A program made the position numbers and the translations under genes. The notes beneath the pieces are model-generated. The model was not told the origin of the DNA. It searched no databases and saw nothing but the letters and a program-made list of their open reading frames with translations. DNA of 64,000 bases from Telmatactis stephensoni (lineage: Eukaryota > Cnidaria > Anthozoa > Actiniaria > Isophelliidae), in NCBI GenBank assembly GCA_029948255.1, contig JALIZF010001864.1, forward strand, positions 620,001 through 684,000, read 5' to 3'. Positions 33,416 through 45,219 of this stretch are shown here, piece after piece (positions within the stretch are counted from its first letter, which is position 1; every line of letters begins with the position of its first letter).

Positions 33416-34920
33416 AAGGACTGGAAGCACAACAGACGATGCTAGGATCAGGATTGTACTTCAAGGTGTTCAAGTTTCATGCCTTTTGTATCTTTTACAT
33501 AAAAGAGAAAGTTCTGTAGGCCTCTCGTCCAAAGTGCATGATTATAAATAGTCAACTGTAACAAAAACAAAGACGAAAAAGGGAGGAAGGCGTACGTGAA
33601 CATTTTGAATATTCAAAAATTGGTCTGAAAAAAATTAAGAAAAAAGTGCCAAACACGCGAAAATATTATACTTTTTGTAATAGTAAACAGAACTTGATAG
33701 CGGTGCATTAGCTACCGTCCAGCCAATCAGACTCCAGATACTCCTATCAAGCAGTTTTATTTCTTCCTTGACGCTGTACGGGCTTCGTGTTTAATCAAAG
33801 CATCATACAGAAGGAGGAATAGTTAACTTGCTGATATTTAGAGCTGGGTTGGTGTTTTGGACCCCAATGCTGTTATTGATCAAAAAAGAAAAGCGTTGAA
33901 CAGATACTTTTAGGTAAGGTTGATTATTGACTAAAAATGTACTGCAAATAAGCACAAGTGAGTTATGAAATTTTTCGTGTTTGATTAAGATTTATCAAGA
34001 CAGCCGCCCATTTGTATGTTTGCTTTTCAAATACCCTGTCACTCGGTTTTTTGTCGTTGTCCTTTCTTCCGAAATTCGATGCATCCATTTTTTCCCTTTT
34101 TTTATCTATGACTTATCTTTCCCATGTATTGCGATGTATTTTGTAGTGCGTGTGTCAGTTGTTTTCCAGCTTGCATCAGTTTTTCCTCTAATATGTTGTG
34201 GTTCTAGAACTCTCTCTATTCATGATTAAAGTGAGTATTAAAGTACATGTAGCAGTGTAGCAAATGTTCTTAAAAGGCATTCACTTTGCTCGTTTGTTTT
34301 TTATATAAACAATTGTTTTTATAAAGATTTTCACGGCCTGTATTTTTTTTTCTGCCTGCAATTTTTCCTTATCTTCGCCTAAAGCAAAAAATCACCAAAA
34401 ATGCTAATACCGCTAAACGTACGAGTGACATGTTCATTTAAAGTACTGCTAGATATTCATATCATCAGTTGATTATTTCACTAACTCTAATACCAAATTG
34501 ATTTTAAAGCTTTTGGCAGACCTTGAGGCAGACACAAAGGACTTACTACCATTTTCACTTTTTTTTCTCATTAAGTTAACTTCAATTTTGAAGTATTTTC
34601 CCAATGAAAAGCTTTAAGTTATGCAAATTAGTTCGGCTTATCCACAGAGTTCTGCAAGGTTTATGCATTTATGTTGCAGGATTTTTAAAACTTTTTCTAT
34701 AAGCTGGGTCGGGGGCCTTATCAATAACTAGTTAGTCTTTTTCATATCAAGGTGTCTTGGGGTTATGAATTGCGGCTTTCAACTACGATGTTAAAGCAAG
34801 CAGGTGTTTCTGACTTCCCCTTTGTTACTACAAACACGTTCGAGAGTATAAAGGGACAATATCGAAAAGAATGATCACGAAACACTTAGTAAGAGGGAAC
34901 GTATACCTTCCTCTTCAACA
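33416..34920. other. Non-coding interval
   Basis: AT-rich sequence without recognisable coding or mobile-element features. Confidence 0.35.
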
Positions 34921-34924
34921 ATCG

Positions 34925-35280
34925 TCCTTTTTTCTTCGTCCCTTTCCTCCTTTCCTGTCCCTTTGATTTCCTTTCATTCCATCTCATTTTCTTTTACTTT
35001 CTTTTTTTTTTTTCTTTTCTTTTTCTTTTCGTTTTTTGCTCCTTTTTTCTTTTTCTCCTTTTTCTTTGTTTCTTTTCTTTTTTGTCTTCGTTCTTCGCTT
35101 CCTTAATTTTGTTACTTCTTCCTTTCTTTCTTTCTTCCTTCCTTCCATTCATAAACTACTTTTTGTTCTTTGTTACTTTCTACCCCTGTCTTTCTCTTTC
35201 TTTCTTTCTTTCTTTCTCTCTCTCTTTCTTTCTTCTTGCTTCCTGTCTTTCTTACTTTCTTCCTCTCTTGCTTCATTTCA
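34925..35280 (+). repeat. Pyrimidine tract (CTTT/TTCC)n
   Basis: Over 300 bp almost free of purines on this strand, mainly TTTC and TTCC units. The Phe/Leu/Ser frames across it are low-complexity artefacts. Confidence 0.9.
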
Positions 35281-35749
35281 TCTTTGCAAGACATGCTATT
35301 TACCAAAAGAAACCATTAACCAAAATTTCACTTATATAATTGGCATCGATCGGCAGACACTGTTATTATGAAAATTAACTTTTCTTGTTTTGACGGAATT
35401 CGTTACAGAGCTGCAAATTTAATTATTTTCTTCCTTGCTGGTTTTCGCCTTGGGGTTAGAACTTATTTGTTTAGTTACGTTTGTAGACATTTCTAGTCTC
35501 TTTCATGTGGGCCGATCACAGACCTGGTCCTCTGAGTACAATACACGTTCCGTGGGACAACCTTTGTCAGTGTGTTCTTACCACGACTGACAATCAAACA
35601 ATAAGCGAAATTCCCCCTGAGGAATCAAAGCAGAATCATCGGTTTTATGAAGCTTGAGACTGAGGGCATTTTCCATTGAGCTAAAGAGTAGACTGCCCAG
35701 CCAGCCAAAGCCACTAGTTCTTACTAGCGACGCAAGCAGAGAGGACCGG

Positions 35750-36170
35750 CCAAACGGGAATTGTTTGATGAACAAACAAGATCAAACAATGTTTGGTAAT
35801 CCAACATTTTTTCTTTTGGCCACCTTGTTTGGTGGTACGTTTTGATGTTGTTTGACGGAGCATCAAACATGTTTGGTGCGGTTTGAATTCCATCAAACAT
35901 TCAATCAAACAACATCAAACATTTCTTTTGTTCTCGTGTTTGATGAGCAATTTTGGATTCGTTTGGCCGGCCAAAACAAACATGTTTGATACGCGCATGC
36001 GTACTACGCTTGCTTATTCCCTCGTATCCATAGATAAGGCCCGATTTCATAGCCCATAATACTTTTGATCGCTGTTGTTTGCGGCGATGTTTGATGTCGT
36101 TTGGCCACCCGTAAAAAATGTTCGAGGACCAAACGATGTTGGATCTCCAAACAATGTTTGATTGTTTGAA
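35750..36170. repeat. Dense TTTGATG/CATCAAA region
   Basis: TTTGATG, TTTGTTTGAT, CAAACATGTTTG and CATCAAACA recur in both orientations more than a dozen times within about 400 bp. It looks like an internally palindromic element or collapsed nested repeats, without clear outer ends. Confidence 0.5.
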
Positions 36171-36954
36171 GAAGATCCGCGTTTGGGCCGAAACGTCTGT
36201 CAACTTTTCATCAAAAAACGAAACTAGAGACAACCAAATAAATTATAATGTTTGATTGTGCTTAGTCATTAAGCGCAAGCAACATACACTCAGTATCGTG
36301 ACTTATTGCATAAGTGTGGACATTCGCTCGTGTGACTGACAGAAAAGCCCGCTCTCTCTAGTCATTTTTATCTTGAAAAAAGAAGTAAAGTTCATTCTCA
36401 TGCAAGATATAAAACACTCAGTGTATCTATCTTTATCAAAACAATGCCAACATCAAAGTATAAAAAGTCATATTTTAGCATATCAACAAGTAAGCCATCA
36501 TCATCATCATTATCACTTCTTTGAGCCAAATCATATCTTTGAGCTTCATTTTGAGCACGAGTGAAACACGAAAGTACCAAGTGAAAAAGGCAGGCAATCA
36601 GGAACCCATTACGACGCTCCTGAGGCAATAGAATAAGCCAGTACTGTTCACGCTGTCCGGTCCGCCATTTTGAATTGGGACAAACGCGACGAAATCTATA
36701 GAAATCTGAATCACTTTGACTTCACGTTACTCTGCTCAGTTTGTTGGATACTCAAAATTTTTAAACTTCAATTATCAGAAGCATACTTACTATTTGATGG
36801 ACTGAAAAAATGCAATCGATGAATGTGTTTTAATTACCTTTCAAGAGTCAATCTTTTCACATTTCAAGTAATTTACATATCCCCTGCGTTTTATTTTGAA
36901 AACAAAAATCTTATTTTCTCGATTTGTAGCCTTCCAATATCCATCGTAGTTTAC

Positions 36955-37160
36955 AAATTAGGTACTACCTAATAGCGGAGCTCTCATTTAAATTAAAAAA
37001 ATCAATATTTTGTTTTTGCCGTTTTTGATTTAAATGAATTGGGCTTCCTGTGGTAACTGGGCAACAAAGATTCTATTTTTTTCCATTTTGTAAAAGGCTT
37101 GAAAAAGTTGAAAATAAAGATTATAGATAAAGCTTTTTAGCATTTGCCTTAGGGTTTGTA
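36955..37160 (+). repeat. Paralogous repeat without the TTAA MITE
   Basis: Inverted copy of the sequence surrounding 24641-24991. At the matching site it reads TTTATTTTCAACTTTTTC, with no MITE and no TTAA. Confidence 0.6.
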
Positions 37161-37662
37161 TGTACTCTAGCCCTTCAGCCTCCTGAGAATTATAAGGTTT
37201 TCAAGCTCATTCATCTTTATTACAGTGATATTCATTCAGATTCAGTATAATTTACTGTGTAATTGTGGTTCAGAAATTTAATATATAGAAAGCAAAAATC
37301 GCCCAAACTGATTTCATTCACATAGATAAACCATTTCAACACCTTCAATTAAACTGGACATTGCAGAATATTATATTTTGATTTTTCTTCACAATATTGT
37401 ATGCTGGCATCTTGTTCTTCTTGTGGAATAGAAAGACACGTGTCATAGAAAGGTGTATAATTGTCTTTTCACAAAACAAGAATTCTCTCTTCCAGCTGTG
37501 GCGGATCCAGGGGGTGGTCACAGGGTGCCCGTGACCCTTGTCGATATGGTCATGCAGTTATCTTCATTTGAAAAGCGTGGAATGTCCAAATGATTTTATT
37601 TGAATCACAATGCAGCAGGTACTCGTTGCATGGCAACCTCCAACGTCAGTAAGGTTTTTGTC

Positions 37663-37777
37663 TTTTCTGATCCGTCCATCATTCTTGGGGGCGGAGCTTA
37701 CATGAACTCGTTCAGTGATTGGTTAATTTGAAATAAGCTCCGTCGTACGTCCCCAAACTGATTGACGGATCAGAAAA
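37663..37777. mobile_element. Short MITE, 115 bp
   Basis: TTTTCTGATCCGTC and its mirror GACGGATCAGAAAA bound the element. Inside, GGGGGCGGAGCTTA is partly mirrored by TAAGCTCCGTC. Confidence 0.6.
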
Positions 37778-39050
37778 AAAAGAAACACTGAATTCAAACC
37801 TGATACACACAAATTCGTAATTTGCTGGTCATAATTCAACGATTTCGGCTGTAAACAAACTTTCCTGAAATCCAAGCTCATGATTTAACGACATGGTGCG
37901 AGCTTGGTATTCCACACAAAAAAAGACACATTATTTCCTAGCCAATCACGGACCAAGTAATCCATGCCACTTTCTCTGGATTTCGCCGAGTTTGTACCAA
38001 TTCAAAATGGCGGGTGTTCCAACTCACTTTGTAATAATTGTCGCACTTTGAAATAGCTTTTGGAATATTGGAACGATGAAGCTCTTGACTTAAGGAAGTC
38101 TTCAAGGTACTCAAATTATGAGCAAAGTTTCTGGCCTATTTCAACTTGTCGTCCTTCAGCGAAGCCGTTTTCTTCAAAGCAAACATGTTGAAAATTGAAT
38201 ATCTCAAGGTAGATCAAAACAAGGTCAAAAACGTGTTTTCAACATGATAAACTGCAACTAATAACTTTAGAAAAGAAACGGAAAATAATTGGACAAAATA
38301 AGGAAGTTGACCGGTGAATTTACTTACAACTTACAGACATTAAAGTGCTGCTTCGTGGACTTAATCCACAAGCTCAAGTCACTTTGGCTCTGTACCGGAT
38401 CAACAAGCACATCTTCGTTCATCAGAAAAAAAGTGAGTTTTTTCACGGTATACTTTTTTATTTCATCCTTATGGAGTTGTTGGTCAATAGTTGTAGGAAA
38501 TCAAGATATGTTCAGTTTTAAATTTGACTGGTCATAAATTAGCAAAAACATATAAATAAATGTTGCAGTCGATTTGATAACAATTAAGACGTGGTTTAAA
38601 TGTCGTGCTTCACATGAGTGGTACTATAAAATTACATCAAAGAACACGGCCGCCTATTATTTGTTCTAATTTTAGTACGGTTCTTTTGAAATACGGCGTT
38701 TAGCTTAGGCGACTCTCCGAAATAATTTCGTTCAAAAACAATTCACTTCGATAATATTTGAGGAAAATCAAAACTTTCAGCGATTTCTTTTAGAACTAAA
38801 GCCGGTTTTCAAAACTGGTTTTCTGCTGTACAAAAATAACTAGAGCACAAAATATGGGCAAATATTGTACTTGTATTTGGGCTCTGATGAGCTCAGATGG
38901 ATGATAAAGACTTTTATCATGTAACCCGTTTTTCCCGGCTCGCGTGCTCTTAATAACTCCTTCGGAAAAAGTGACGTGATTATGGCCGGACGGCCTTGCT
39001 CGGCGAGCGGGAATCACAAAAACCATGCCCATTTTTTATCATTCTTTATA
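37778..39050. other. Non-coding interval
   Basis: No gene recognised; short frames only. Confidence 0.35.
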
Positions 39051-39054
39051 AAAT

Positions 39055-39350
39055 GTTTGAGATATAACGCGCGCGCTGATTGGCTGGCTACCATGTTTAT
39101 ATCCAGAGTACAGATGACACGCCACCCTAAAACAGAGCAAAAAATATTTTATAAAAGCAATATAAAACGATCGCTTATGTCTCTGTACTGTGATATAAAC
39201 ACTCTGGAAGATGTAGAGCACTCGAAAAGCAAAAGAAACACTCGGCTACGCCTCGTGTTCCTAAGCTTGCTTTTCTCTTGCTCTACAACTTCCATCGTGT
39301 TTATATCACAGTACACAGACATGCGCGCGCGTTTTATATTCCTTAATTTT
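39055..39350. mobile_element. MITE family with GCGCGCGC ends, copy 1
   Basis: Opens TTTGAGATATAACGCGCGCG, followed by TGATTGGCTGGCTACCATGT, and closes with GCGCGCGTTTTATATTCCTT. Internal AAAAGCAATATAAAACGATC and ATCGTGTTTATATCACAGTA are shared with the copy at 43962-44229. Confidence 0.7.
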
Positions 39351-39830
39351 ATATCTTAATTAGATAATTATCTCTTTGGTTAATATGCTTATGGATTGAT
39401 ATTACCTAGCTATACGGCTTACCTGAAAAGTATGTATTGTATGTGAGTGTAACTACCGTATTCATATAAATTGATTGATGACTGACGTCGCTTGGGGTGG
39501 TTCGAAGGTTCGAACGAACCCCCCTCCCTTCCCACAAAAACTAGCCGCTTAGCTTATATAGGCTACTAGTACTTACCCTTATGTAATTCAGAATCTTAAG
39601 TCATACGCATTTCTCTCTAAATGAACCTTTGGTAAATGTTGCTGAATTAAGTGTGTCATTACAATGCCATTATTGATATAGTTTGAGTTACTTGTTTGCA
39701 GAGTTTAATTAAGTTAGTAAGTCGACTTATAAGTCGCTTTCTATCCAGCGGACGAGGTATAAGTTGACGACACTTTCTATCCAATAAGTGAGTTACAAGT
39801 CGTCTTCATTATAAGTCGACTCTTTTTAGT

Positions 39831-40310
39831 GAATTGGCCGGGAGACTGGGTCTGGTCATTTCAAGATGGCGGTAGAGAGAAACGATCTCATTGAAAACTG
39901 CTTTCGTCTTGGATATAAACTGCACGAAAATCTCACCGATACAATACCAATCGTATAGAACGAGAACTTCGATGGAGTGGACGTGACATTGCGGATATCG
40001 GTCCATCTGAAACCCTCAGGGCACGTCGCACTGTTTCCTTACTTATTACTAGAACGTGTTTGACCACAAGTCTTTGCCAAATGGGCCGATATCCAACGTC
40101 ACGCCCACTCCATATCGGGGAGATTTTTCCGTTTCGAAAGACCTCTCTGTGCCAGAAGTCTCTTTATCTGCCTGGAGCTAAGTCTCACGTTGTGAATGAG
40201 AAGAAGACAAGAGAGAATTTCGTGCTGTTTATATCCATGACGAAAGTAGTTTGGATCGGTTTCTCTCTGCCGCCATCTTGAAATGACCAGACCCAGTCTC
40301 CCGCCAATTC
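39831..40310. mobile_element. TIR element carrying a transposase-start-like frame
   Basis: Arms GAATTGGCCGGGAGACTGGG (from 39831) and its mirror ending at 40310 pair over about 110-130 bp, through GGTCATTTCAAGATGGCGG and AGAGAGAAAC. Further CGGACGAG and GTCGACTTATAA palindromes outside suggest it is nested in a larger element. Confidence 0.65.
39866..39958 (+). pseudogene. Short frame resembling a transposase N-terminus
   Basis: ATG in an AAGATGGCGG context opens 30 codons, MAVERNDLIENCFRLGYKLH and on, then TAG. A start of the type xxLIENYFxLGYxYxEI begins a family of uncharacterised integrase-core proteins in invertebrates; this is recalled, not checked. A second, more decayed copy reads from the opposite arm at about 40275 on the minus strand. 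Confidence 0.3.
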
Positions 40311-40419
40311 TCTAAAAAAAAGTAACTCGTCCGTTGGAAAGAAAACGGCTCGAGGTGTTTCGGAAGGTAACAAAGCGTTGCGTAATTTGTAATTAGGTGC
40401 TGGAATGTATGAAAACATA

Positions 40420-41215
40420 ACGTAACAAACTAAAACAAAAGAGCTGCATCATGCATCAACGATTTGCCGACCACTGTATCTGGATTAAAAATTTACTAAT
40501 TTGAGCTTAATATCTGACAGCCTTAAAATAAATCAATGAATTTGAAAACGCTATATTATATCGACTACTACCTAAACTAAACCATACTAATTTTTTAACA
40601 ATATTTATTGAAGGGATCTTTAAATATTGAAGTTAATGTAACAACTTAACATATCGATCACTGCAATTTCTCTCATCTCTTTAAGTAGAGGAGTTTGATA
40701 TCCTTACAACAGTTTGAGATCAAAAATTAGCATAGCTTAGATACGCTTTTTTTCCTTTCAACTGTAGGAGATTCAAACAATTGTTTTGTTTACGCTTAAT
40801 TTTTGCAGGTAAAATCCTTCATCGATGATATCTCAAAAACGCTCTCTCAGAATTTGATTTAATTCACTAGAACTAAAGACAATGATGTTAACTATAAGAT
40901 CACAAGAGCATTTTTTAAGAATAAGCCTAGAACTCATAAAAATCAAGAATATGTAAAAAGGGGAATTCTTTTATTGCGTTGCCATAGTAACGCCGATCTT
41001 TATAACATACGTCATCAATAAATAATAATAAATAAATAATGATTTGTCTAATAAGCGTTTAATACTTAATTTACTATCAGACTGCTCATGAACAAATAGT
41101 TTTCACTCAAAGACGACTGGTAGCTCTACTCATGGAAAACTCGATCGAGGTACCTTAACATAAGTCGACTTATAACTCGACTTTTAATTTCATCAGAAAA
41201 AAATGTCGCATGACC
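40420..41215. other. Non-coding interval
   Basis: AT-rich, no gene recognised. GTCGACTTATAACTCGAC near 41164 echoes the motif at about 39720-39740. Confidence 0.35.
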
Positions 41216-41225
41216 TAGTTTAGGG

Positions 41226-41306
41226 TAGTCTCCTTTGCAGCCGTTTGGGGAGTTTAAACCTTGTGTGACGACACAAAAAAACAAAAAACGGCTGCAAAGG
41301 AGACTA
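41226..41306. mobile_element. MULE-type MITE with perfect 9-bp target duplication
   Basis: Perfect 21-bp arms starting TAGTCTCCTTTGCAGCCGTT. The flanks AGTTTAGGG (41217-41225 and 41307-41315) are identical 9-bp direct repeats, the length typical of Mutator-like elements. Total 81 bp. Confidence 0.85.
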
Positions 41307-41315
41307 AGTTTAGGG

Positions 41316-42155
41316 TCTCTGTAATGTATAAATATTGAATACACTCTATTGTTTTTTTACTGCTTTTTTATTGCTTTTATTAGTCCGTCCTCAAAGAATT
41401 GTACTAATTTACAAATGAGTTTGCTAAATGATGAAATGATAAAGACGAGAAAACTAATGATTACAAATGCTAAAGTCCTAAAACACCTATTTCAAAAAGA
41501 TGAAATAATTGATCAAAATCTGACCATTACATTTGCTCGACAAAAAAGACAAAGTACAAGTTAATTATCGATTGGAATTAGGTAAGCAAAACCTAATGCA
41601 ACCGCGATACTAAAAACATCATTTAAATGGACATGTAAGACTGAGCATTTTTCATTCAAAAGTGAAAAATTGGCCATTTAATTTCGGAATCAGCAACTCA
41701 TTTGATAAAAACGAGGCAATTATTCAATGATTCTTATTACCTCAAGGCAGATAAGAATCTTTCACATTGTTTATATATCAACATTGATTTAGTGTTTAGT
41801 CACTAAAACATTGTTTATGCATGAAGCTCACTTTACATATAATTATTAAGTGTGAATTTGTCATTTTTTCCCACCTGCGCGCAATGATTAATATACGCAA
41901 TTTTGTCGACATTGTCATTAAAAAACTCGAGTACTTCATACTCGAGTCATCATTATACTAGAGATTACTAGCTAGTGAGCTGAACTTGAAGTATAATGGT
42001 ATACTTTTCGTTCACCGGTTCTATCAAGTATGATTACAGTACTTGGCCGTCCAATGATAAGCCGGTTTCATTTGGTTCAAATATGCAGCGCGCGTCAGCG
42101 CGCCATGCGTTAGTAGTCTTTTCGGCTCCCTTGTCGTTCATTCGTCGCTTCTCCG
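41316..42155. other. Non-coding interval
   Basis: No gene recognised; short AT-rich frames only. Confidence 0.35.
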
Positions 42156-42159
42156 TCCT

Positions 42160-42312
42160 GTCTTTTCTTTCTTTCTTTCTTTCTTCCTTCCTTCCTTCCT
42201 TCCTTCCTTCCTTCCTTCCTTCCTTCCTTCCTTCCTTCCTTCCTTCCTTCCTTCCTTCCTTCCTTCCTTTAATTCCTTCCTTCCTTTCTTTCTTTCTTTC
42301 TTTCTTTCTTTT
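42160..42312 (+). repeat. (CTTC)n/(CTTT)n microsatellite
   Basis: About 25 consecutive TTCC units bordered by TTTC units. The KEGR-type frame on the minus strand is an artefact. Confidence 0.95.
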
Positions 42313-42319
42313 TTTCTTC

Positions 42320-43325
42320 CCTACTAAAAGTAGGTATTTGCAATGATTCGTGGTGAGTTTAATAAAAGTGAACGTTGAATGCAAAGCTGATACTACGGAG
42401 GATACTTAGCAATATTGTCACATCACGGAGCTTAAACTGAGACAATCGAAAAGCAACTGTGGATAGCTATTTCGGTCTAGTTGGACCTCATCAGCACAGT
42501 GCAGCTTTTGTCAAGCACATGGTAACGACTGACTACAGAGCAAGCTCACCTTCGATTGCCACATCGACACAAATTAGTACAAATCGTTTGATGAGCCGGT
42601 TGAAAAAACGATTAAAAGTGAATTCTAGAAGCAAATTTTGGCATTTACGCGCCGCTAGAGTACAGAGTTCAATACAAATTAACGACAAAAATTAACGACA
42701 AAGACCATGCAGTCAGTGTTGATATTTCTATTTCTTTAACCGAGAAATTGATAAGTATGGCCTTGGGTTAAAACAAAACAGAGAGTCACCGTATTATTTC
42801 AAGAGTCAGAGAAGCAGAAAAGAGAAAACATTCAGAAAAGTCACCCATTTCTCGCCGGCCTTTTCCATAGATAAGATTCACTAGATTTAAAAGTTCGAGC
42901 TATTGCACGCACCTACTTCACGCAGTGTACAATATTGTTTGGTAAAACATTTCCAGAATTTGGTCGATATTCATGAAATGTTATTTTTCTCCACAAAAGT
43001 AGAATTTCTACGCTCTCAATCGCTAGTGCCCACACTCACACAGTAAGACTAATGTAAAAGTGCACGCGCGGGAAGTTGTGCACGAGAGATGAGCAGCAAA
43101 ACCTGAGGGGCTAAGCGTTCTTCTCAGCTATCGCTCCTGATAATTAAGAAATACACGATTTCGTTCCTAACCTGAGAGTACTTTTAACTTGAATTGAAGC
43201 AAAGAATTTGAACATTATACACCTGTATGCTGTAGTTTTGAAAAAGTAAAGTTGTATATTATTGTAATTCGTGTAATAATGACGTTTCGCGCGTTGCAAT
43301 ATATAGTCCAGTTCCAAAATATGAT
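42320..43325. other. Non-coding interval
   Basis: No exon, RNA gene or element ends recognised. Confidence 0.35.
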
Positions 43326-43330
43326 TCACC

Positions 43331-43434
43331 AGCTACATACAAAGGGTTTAGAACGAGGCTACGTGCTAAAACTTTTTTCTTGTTACGAATGGGCTTTATG
43401 CACATAGCCTCGTCTTCATTCCTTTGTATGTGGC
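43331..43434. mobile_element. Palindromic MITE
   Basis: GCTACATACAAAGG ... ACGAGGCTACGTGC on the left mirrors GCACATAGCCTCGT ... CCTTTGTATGTGGC on the right, with an internal mismatch block in each arm. About 104 bp. Confidence 0.6.
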
Positions 43435-43961
43435 AAGAGAAGTATGCACTGAAGCCAAGGCTTTGGATAGTACAGGACTCACTCAACTGTATCTTGGGAA
43501 ACGGCTATAGAGAGTACACAGGAGCGCGCGGCTGAGAGGATCACGTGATCAGCTTTTTTGGCGCCTGGTGACTTGCGTTTGGCACTTAACATGCGTAAAC
43601 GTGAGTGTGACCTTCGCGTTTACGGCAAACGTGGGATGACTCACCTTTAAGTTTAAATGGAAATGCCAGATGCGGAAAAAACAGGCCATGTGATCCTCTC
43701 TGTCATCTGCTGTTTCCTGTGTACGTGAAGCTTAAGTGTCAAATGAAATAAGCAAATTAAAACAGAATTCGAACAGAAGCGGACGCTGTCATTCTGTTTT
43801 TTTTATAATATCTCGTCATCGCTAAATTCAGAGTCTAAGTTAAATACAAAACCTGACTCAGTGCAATCAGTCAATTTCAACTGATTTCATTTTACTTCGA
43901 TGAAGGTCTTGAAACCTAAGTAATATAAACATATTCTTGTTTTTATTCGGTGTTATCAAAT

Positions 43962-44229
43962 ATTTGAGATATAACGCGCGCGCTGATTGGCTGGCTCACC
44001 ATGTTTATATCAGAGGACAGAGACATGGCTCGCTCAAAAAACGTCGAAAATATTTTATAAAAGCAATATAAAACGATCGCTTATGTCTCTTTCTGTGATA
44101 CACTCGAAAAGCAAGAGAAACACTCGGCTATGCCTCATGTTCCTAAGCTTGCTTTTCTCTTTCTCTACATCTTCCATCGTGTTTATATCACAGTACAGAG
44201 ACATGCGCGCGCGTTTATATTCCTTAATT
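43962..44229. mobile_element. MITE family with GCGCGCGC ends, copy 2
   Basis: Second copy of the family at 39055-39350, same orientation, opening ATTTGAGATATAACGCGCGC and closing GCGCGCGCGTTTATATTCCT, with small internal deletions. Confidence 0.7.
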
Positions 44230-44283
44230 ACAGATTTCAATTCATCATGTCCTTATTACAGTTTTAAGACTTGTACTGACTTT

Positions 44284-44905
44284 AGCTTTTAACGTCCTAC
44301 CAAATTTAATCAACCATTGTGAAATTGCACCCTCCCGGCCAAATGAGGAAATGACCATGGAATGAAATTTGAAGAATTAATCCACAACATCAGTTTTTAA
44401 AAACTATCTAGCATTCTTGCTTCGTTAATGGAAGAGATTTTGAAACAAAATTGTCTATGTATCTGAATTAAACGGGAAGCGAAGTGAAACATGATTTGAA
44501 ACATAGTGCAGATTTTATTTTAAAAACTTGTTCTGTTTGTCTGTCTTATTTTTTATATTCTTCCAGCCTAAATCTACGGGCTATTATTTATTAAACTCCA
44601 ACTTTTAACTTCCTACCAAATGTAATCAACCATTGTAGAAATCCATCAATCTCCCAAATGAGGAAATGGCCATGGAATTATGAAATTTAAAAAACTAATC
44701 CACACTATCAGTTATGAAAAACTATCTAGCTTTCTTGCTTCTTTAATTAATGGTAGAAATTTAGTATATGTGAAAACAGGAAGTCAAGTGAAACATAATT
44801 TGAAACAAAGTGCAGATGTTTTCTTTAAAACTTGTTCTCTTTGTCGGTTTTATTTTTTATATCAATTCTTCCAGCCTAAATCTACGGACTATTATTCATT
44901 AAACG
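44284..44905 (+). repeat. Tandem duplication, two ~315-bp units
   Basis: Unit 1 (44284-44600) and unit 2 (44601-44905) share CCTACCAAAT, TAATCAACCATTGT, AAATGAGGAAATG-CCATGG, AAAACTATCTAGC, and TTCCAGCCTAAATCTACGG in order. They lie directly upstream of the GPCR gene. Confidence 0.75.
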
Positions 44906-45219
44906 GAACCGGTGACTTCCTTAATTAGATAGTAAATGGAAGATTCTTATTTCACAGACGCATGCAAAGTGTTCACCGTGGGCGAATTGCATGCAGTTGA
45001 CTATATAAACATTAAAATAATCTAGATCCACCGTCGATTATTATTAGCTTTAAAAGGCTCTTTATCAGTGAGTTTGGGGAATAACGTTGCATGCATGCTG
45101 TACTTACTAGTGCTAAAGTACGGTTTTCGTAAAAATACTTCAAGTGAGTGAGAGATTTTTTTGATGTAAGTTAAAAATCAGGAAATTTGACATTAATTTG
45201 TTCTTCGTCTCCTTTCAGG

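Noticed and set aside
35036..35371. Phe/Leu/Ser-rich membrane protein
   Set aside because: Reading of a pyrimidine microsatellite.
42034..42384. Lys/Glu/Gly-Arg-rich protein (minus strand) and its plus-strand counterpart
   Set aside because: Reading of the TTCC microsatellite.
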